Source: Capniomyces stellatus | Taxonomy: Eukaryota > Kickxellomycota > Harpellomycetes > Harpellales > Legeriomycetaceae | Reading direction: 5' to 3' | DNA: 64,000 nt | Assembly: GCA_001661515.1 (NCBI GenBank) | Contig: LUVW01000019.1 | Span: 124,001-188,000 of the forward strand | Shown here: positions 59,619 through 64,000 of the stretch, in pieces | Layout of the letters: the number at the start of each line of letters is the position of its first letter | Numbering within the stretch: position 1 is the first letter of the stretch | The notes under the pieces: generated by a model | Seen by the model: only the letters and a program-made list of their open reading frames with translations | Told to the model about the DNA's origin: nothing | Databases searched by the model: none | Program-made: the position numbers and the translations under genes

Positions 59619-61730
59619 TTAATACCTTAACGTCATCACAATTCTGTAAAATATAAACTTGGTCAACAAGCTGTGAAACGAGACAAACGAATCGTCATCA
59701 TCGGTTCTTATGTCTTGGTCATAAATGCACTCGGCCAAGAATATAAATATATAATCGCCTTTGTCGTTTAGTCTGTTTTTGGAAATAGCTACCTCTATTT
59801 TGCTTATCGAGAATACACCAATATCCACCAAATCGATAAACAGCGCAATGAATGTGTTCTTATCGATGTAATTGATGTTTTGAGGGAATTTGCTTATAGC
59901 GAGCTTCAATTTGCCTTTAGAAATATTGTTTGAGATGATACTGTCCAAACTATCGACCCTCTTGGTAACCCCATAAAGATATTTGTATACAGGCAGATCC
60001 GAGTGAAGGTGTATAAAGTCGAGTATATCTCTCAGGTACATATCAAACCTGTTCAGCTGATGATGGTCCAACTCGGCTAACGCATGGGCCTTAAAAACCA
60101 TGTACGCCCTTATCACAAAAGGTATAAAGAATATAGAGGGGCTAAGAACCTTTTTCAATGGAATCAGTAGTCTGATGACTGGCAGGAGTTCAATGCAAAT
60201 TGATGACACAACTTCTATTCTCCTGTAATAATAGTCTGGGTTGCACTCGGCGTTTATGTCAAAATGGAATCTTAGTATAGTTTGAGTCAATGAAGTTATA
60301 GACATTGGCAAAATACTGAGCATGTATTTGGAAAGAGTGTTGTATGAGTCGATTCCAGAGGTGCTTGGATAAGTGTTTTTCAAGTTTTCTCCTGCCTTCT
60401 TTTTATTGAGTTTATCCAACCAATTCAAAACCGAGTCCAAATGTAGTCTGGTTATAGGAGGCAATGTGTATTTGTCTTGCGAATTGTCGTCAAACTCTAT
60501 TGTTAGCAGAAACAACTGTCTCAAGTAGTCAAACTTCTTTATATTTATAACTTTCAGCTCGCTAGGCAGCTCAATAGTGTCTAAAAACGTAGTTCTATCG
60601 CAGACCTTATCTGAAGACCATTCCAAGTCAATAACTGGCAAAACCAAGTTGGGCGTGTTTCTCAGTATATCCGTTGGTCTATATGTCACACTAGATATAA
60701 ATATTGAGGATGTTATCAGATTAAGGGTCAATCTCTTCAGTTGCTCGATCTCAATTCCTGTCATCCCTGAAATATAGAAGCTCTGACTTTTCCCGTCTTT
60801 CGAAGTTAGAATCCAGCCGTTTCTTTTAAGAATATCTGTGGATACACCTATTTAAATGATTTGGTATTAAAATCGACTATTATTAGTGCCCTTTTATTCA
60901 TCTTTAAAGCATCTGTCTTTTTAACAAATTAACCATATATTTTCTATCTCCCACTTGTTCTTATATTACACTTATTTCTACTTTATATTTCCTTTAATGT
61001 AATTTTTTTATTCATTCCAAGTAAAGCTGATAGCAGTAACAAAACAATTAGATTTATTGGACCACTTACTCAATAAACAGAACGCTTTGCTAAAATGCCC
61101 CAAGTTTATGTAAACCCGCGCCAAGGCTACTAGCGCCTGAACACCCTGAAGATCCGATAGTTTTATGCATTCGGGTATAAATCCCTCGGAGACATTAAGG
61201 ATATTTTTGCAAAACTCTAGTGGTTCAGTAGACATAAGATCCCTAAACTCCGGCGTTAAAGTGGCTGTAGCAAGAACCGCGTACACTAACAATGGTCTTA
61301 TTTTTCCTGATTCGTACTTTGTAAAAAAGTCATCTCTGTTAATGAAATTGAAAATATTCAGCGAGAAAAACTTTGCTCTTTGCATTATTTTTGACTTACA
61401 ATCCTCCATAAAGGTCCAACTTTGCATCTCATTATCAGCATTTCTACTAGGTATTCTTAAGCTTCCAAAAGAATTTTCTATCAAATATATAGATGCACTT
61501 CCTCTCTGTTCACACGTCAATCTAGAAGTGCCATTGTTTTCATTCGTATCATATCCGATGTTTGAGCAGTGTGAGTAGCACTTTGTCCCCTGTCTTGGGT
61601 GTTCAGCCTGAACTTGGTCAGCGCTTAAGCAAAACTGGCCATTTAATAGGTCCGAAATGCTATTTTTAAAGTTAGGCTCAGCCCAGTTACGTTGAGAAAT
61701 CTCAGAAGCGCTCTTAAAATGTGTACTCAT
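59619..61730 (-). CDS. Fungal_trans-domain protein without Zn2Cys6 cluster
   Basis: Two minus-strand exons (61730..61070 and 60847..59619) join in consistent phase over a 222-base intron to give about 629 residues. Residues 120-270 show the fungal middle homology (PF04082) pattern: FFSLNIFNFINRDDFFTKYE, PLLVYAVLATATLTPEF, GVQALVALARVYINLGHFSK, AFCLLS, and after the splice IEQLKRLTLNLITSSIFISS with the R-P shortly after, as in fungal regulators. The C-terminal 350 residues are helix-rich and unremarkable. No Zn2Cys6 (C-x2-C-x6-C) motif occurs at the N-terminus or in the 150 bases upstream. It may therefore be a regulator that works through partners, or a remnant that lost its DNA-binding exon. 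Confidence 0.8.
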
Positions 61731-64000
61731 ATTGCACTAAACACAACTGCTGCTATTGAAATCTGGCTTATGTTAAATACTTGTCAAAATCAATTAGATT
61801 GGGTAGGCTAAACAAAGTTAAAATAAAGCAAAAAAAAAGTCGAGATAATACGAAAGCAAAAAAGCACCAAGTATTTCAGTAAAATAAGGCTCTAAAGTAC
61901 GTTGGATTTTAACAATAGGACAAATGACTATCAATGTTATTAGATGTTTACTAAACAGACGTGGTATTTATTATTCAAATTATTAAAGAACAGAAACCAA
62001 ACTCGAAAGAAAGACGTATTGCTAGAGTATCTTGTATTTATATCTTTTTTGGCCCTGCTTTTATTTTACAGTTCTAATACTAGCAACCATGTGCACTGTG
62101 TCCAGAAAGCGTTCCTAGTGTAAACTTCACACAGACTAATATCGCAACCAATTAGAATAACGCTGATTGACGTTTTTGTGAAACAGGTTTACTAGGCACA
62201 TTTGATGTATTGATTTGATTTATGTGATTTATTGGCAACAGTTGATGTATTGCACATAATCTTTTTTCCTCCTATCCTTGTTTCGCTTTTCAGCATTTTT
62301 GTGAATTTGATGCAGTGGCATTTCCACAAAGTAAGCCAGACCGGATATCTCTCCACTTTCCAGTATATTTTAATAAGAACATCATATTGGCCTTCTTTTA
62401 ATTTAAAAACGAACCAAATAAAACTACCACACTTGGTTATCTTTCTTAATACCAATAATAAAACAAAACCATCACACTGTTGCGTTTAGCTCAAGGAAGT
62501 TTATTCATTTATTTAAAGCGCTAAAATGTTTTCGATAGGAGGAAAGCAATGTTTGAAGCTTGTATATAAGTATCCATCAAAAATACTGAGCTGGAATTTT
62601 TAAAGAGCACTGTAGCTTGCTCTGTTGTATCTAGATTAGTTCTGTTGGGGTTTCAATTTATTTCTTTCTTTTAATTGAAATAGGGCTCGATTTATTTCTA
62701 TTGTATTATCTGTTAATACTTTATCAAGCACATTCACTAAAAAAGTTGGCATTGCCACTTTTTGTTTACGTGTTTTGACAAATGTCTATAAAGTGGCACG
62801 TTTCAAATAATAATGCATATGACTACATTGACTGGTTTTAATGGTGCAATAGCTGCATACCTCTGCCAAATAAGAAAAAATCTAATACACAAGAGCAAAT
62901 AATAGTACGTTTACTATTCAAAAAAACAAAGTAGGCTGTACATCATTAAAACAAACCAAAACCGGAAAATCACGGATCAGGTTTTTCAAACCACCTCGTT
63001 AAAAATTATAGCTTTTAGCAATCAAAATGTACTATAAATAAGGCCAACTAACTTCTCTTGTTGCTAGAAATATTATAAACGTAGGGTTATCTATGTCTAA
63101 TTGGTAGTATGAACAGTACTCGGTATGACCAAACAATGCAAAAAACAGGTGTGAGGTTGGGTAGTCAAGTTGTGATAAACTCGAATTATATTTTACTCTG
63201 GTTTATCTCGGATCACCAATGTCAACTTTTTTGTAGAGCTAAATGGAATGCTGAGTAGATAAGATGTTTGAATTCAGTAATGTCATTTCATACCTTGCAT
63301 AAACGATTATATATAATGTGTATATACGTTGGGTAGACAGTTCAAAACAAAATCCAAAATACTAAACCCAAAACGTCAACCCCAAAAATAAAAAGGCGCA
63401 GTACAGGCTTTTCTGAAATAGCACGCTTGTTTATTGGTTATTCAACAATTTCCGCTGTAATCGACCTATAATGCCCTGCAAAAAAAAAGCACTTGTTGGT
63501 CCATGGGAAAATAGTCTTATAGTAGTAAGCTAACACTATGTAACTTCAAAACCAGCTTTACAAGAAGCAAGTCCACATGGATGCAGGAGTGGACGAGTAC
63601 TAGGCCGAGTTTGCAAACCCTCTAATATGATACAATAGATATAATAGGAGAGATTTGGTGTATTCTCATCGAGCTCAAAGCGAGAAAAGAGATATTTGGT
63701 ACTAACGGTGGAGTAAAATGTAATTTTTGATGACAAAAATGAGAAGTGAGAAGTGAGACTAATTTTCACAATTGAAAAGCCAAATTTAATTTGAGAACAA
63801 GCGAATAATCCATTGAGATTGGCTATCGAGTTGGCTGCATTAGTAAATACAGTAAGCCAATAGTAAATGGTATATCCCACACCTTTTGTTTTATTTGTTT
63901 ACTGAAGTAAGTAGACTTTTCTTTGAAAACCAAAAAAGCAACCCAGCAGTTATAATAAAAGGGTTTCAAAAAAGAAAAAGAAAAGTAAACCAACAGTACA
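61731..64000. other. Intergenic to window end
   Basis: About 2.3 kb without a supported gene. A 114-codon minus-strand frame at 63536-63880 lacks recognisable features. A gene may begin beyond the edge. Confidence 0.45.

Noticed and set aside
63536..63880. 114-codon minus-strand frame near the window end
   Set aside because: No recognisable motif or start context; may be chance or an exon of a gene outside the window.

Overview
The window is nuclear DNA of a fungus with an AT-rich, intron-rich genome. Evidence: spliceosomal introns of about 50-240 bases with GTAAGT-like donors and TAG/CAG acceptors; a yeast-type amino-acid permease; a fungal_trans (middle homology) regulator; and mitochondrial malate dehydrogenase, UBC9, DML1/misato and PRP38. 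A NELF-C/D subunit and a UBE3A-type AZUL-HECT ligase, neither of which baker's yeast has in this form, point away from budding yeasts. My inference, not proven, is an early-diverging lineage such as a Kickxellomycotina/Harpellales-like fungus.

Layout. 1-8 kb: PEX22-like (+), an A20/AN1 zinc-finger protein (+) and a long disordered unknown (-). 8-13.4 kb: gene-poor, with a poly-C assembly gap. 13.4-19 kb: a two-TM unknown, a complete six-exon NELF-C/D gene and a small basic unknown (all +). 19.7-23.8 kb: a tail-anchored FAD oxidoreductase and a small PDI-like thioredoxin protein (both -). 25.6-28.7 kb: DML1/misato in about 13 exons (+). 30.7-35.6 kb: a UBE2J1-type ERAD E2 (+), a probable split small gene (-) and a mini zinc-finger protein (+). 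39.4-45.2 kb: AZUL-HECT E3 (+), UBC9 (-) and a TPMT-like methyltransferase (+). 45.7-53.1 kb: a disordered repeat-bearing unknown, a PRP38B-type splicing factor with a 12-nt microexon and a membrane-anchored unknown (all -). 54-61.7 kb: malate dehydrogenase, amino-acid permease and a fungal_trans protein without a Zn2Cys6 cluster (all -).

These are mostly unlinked housekeeping genes, not an operon or cluster. Four belong to ubiquitin/SUMO biology (A20/AN1, UBE2J1, AZUL-HECT, UBC9), and NELF-C/D and PRP38 act on nascent transcripts. The intergenic DNA is AT-rich and carries many microsatellites and G/C homopolymers, two of which interrupt the assembly. I saw no convincing transposon, tRNA, rRNA or CRISPR array. 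Exon coordinates were worked out by hand from splice signals, reading-frame phase and family similarity; no search or transcript data were available.
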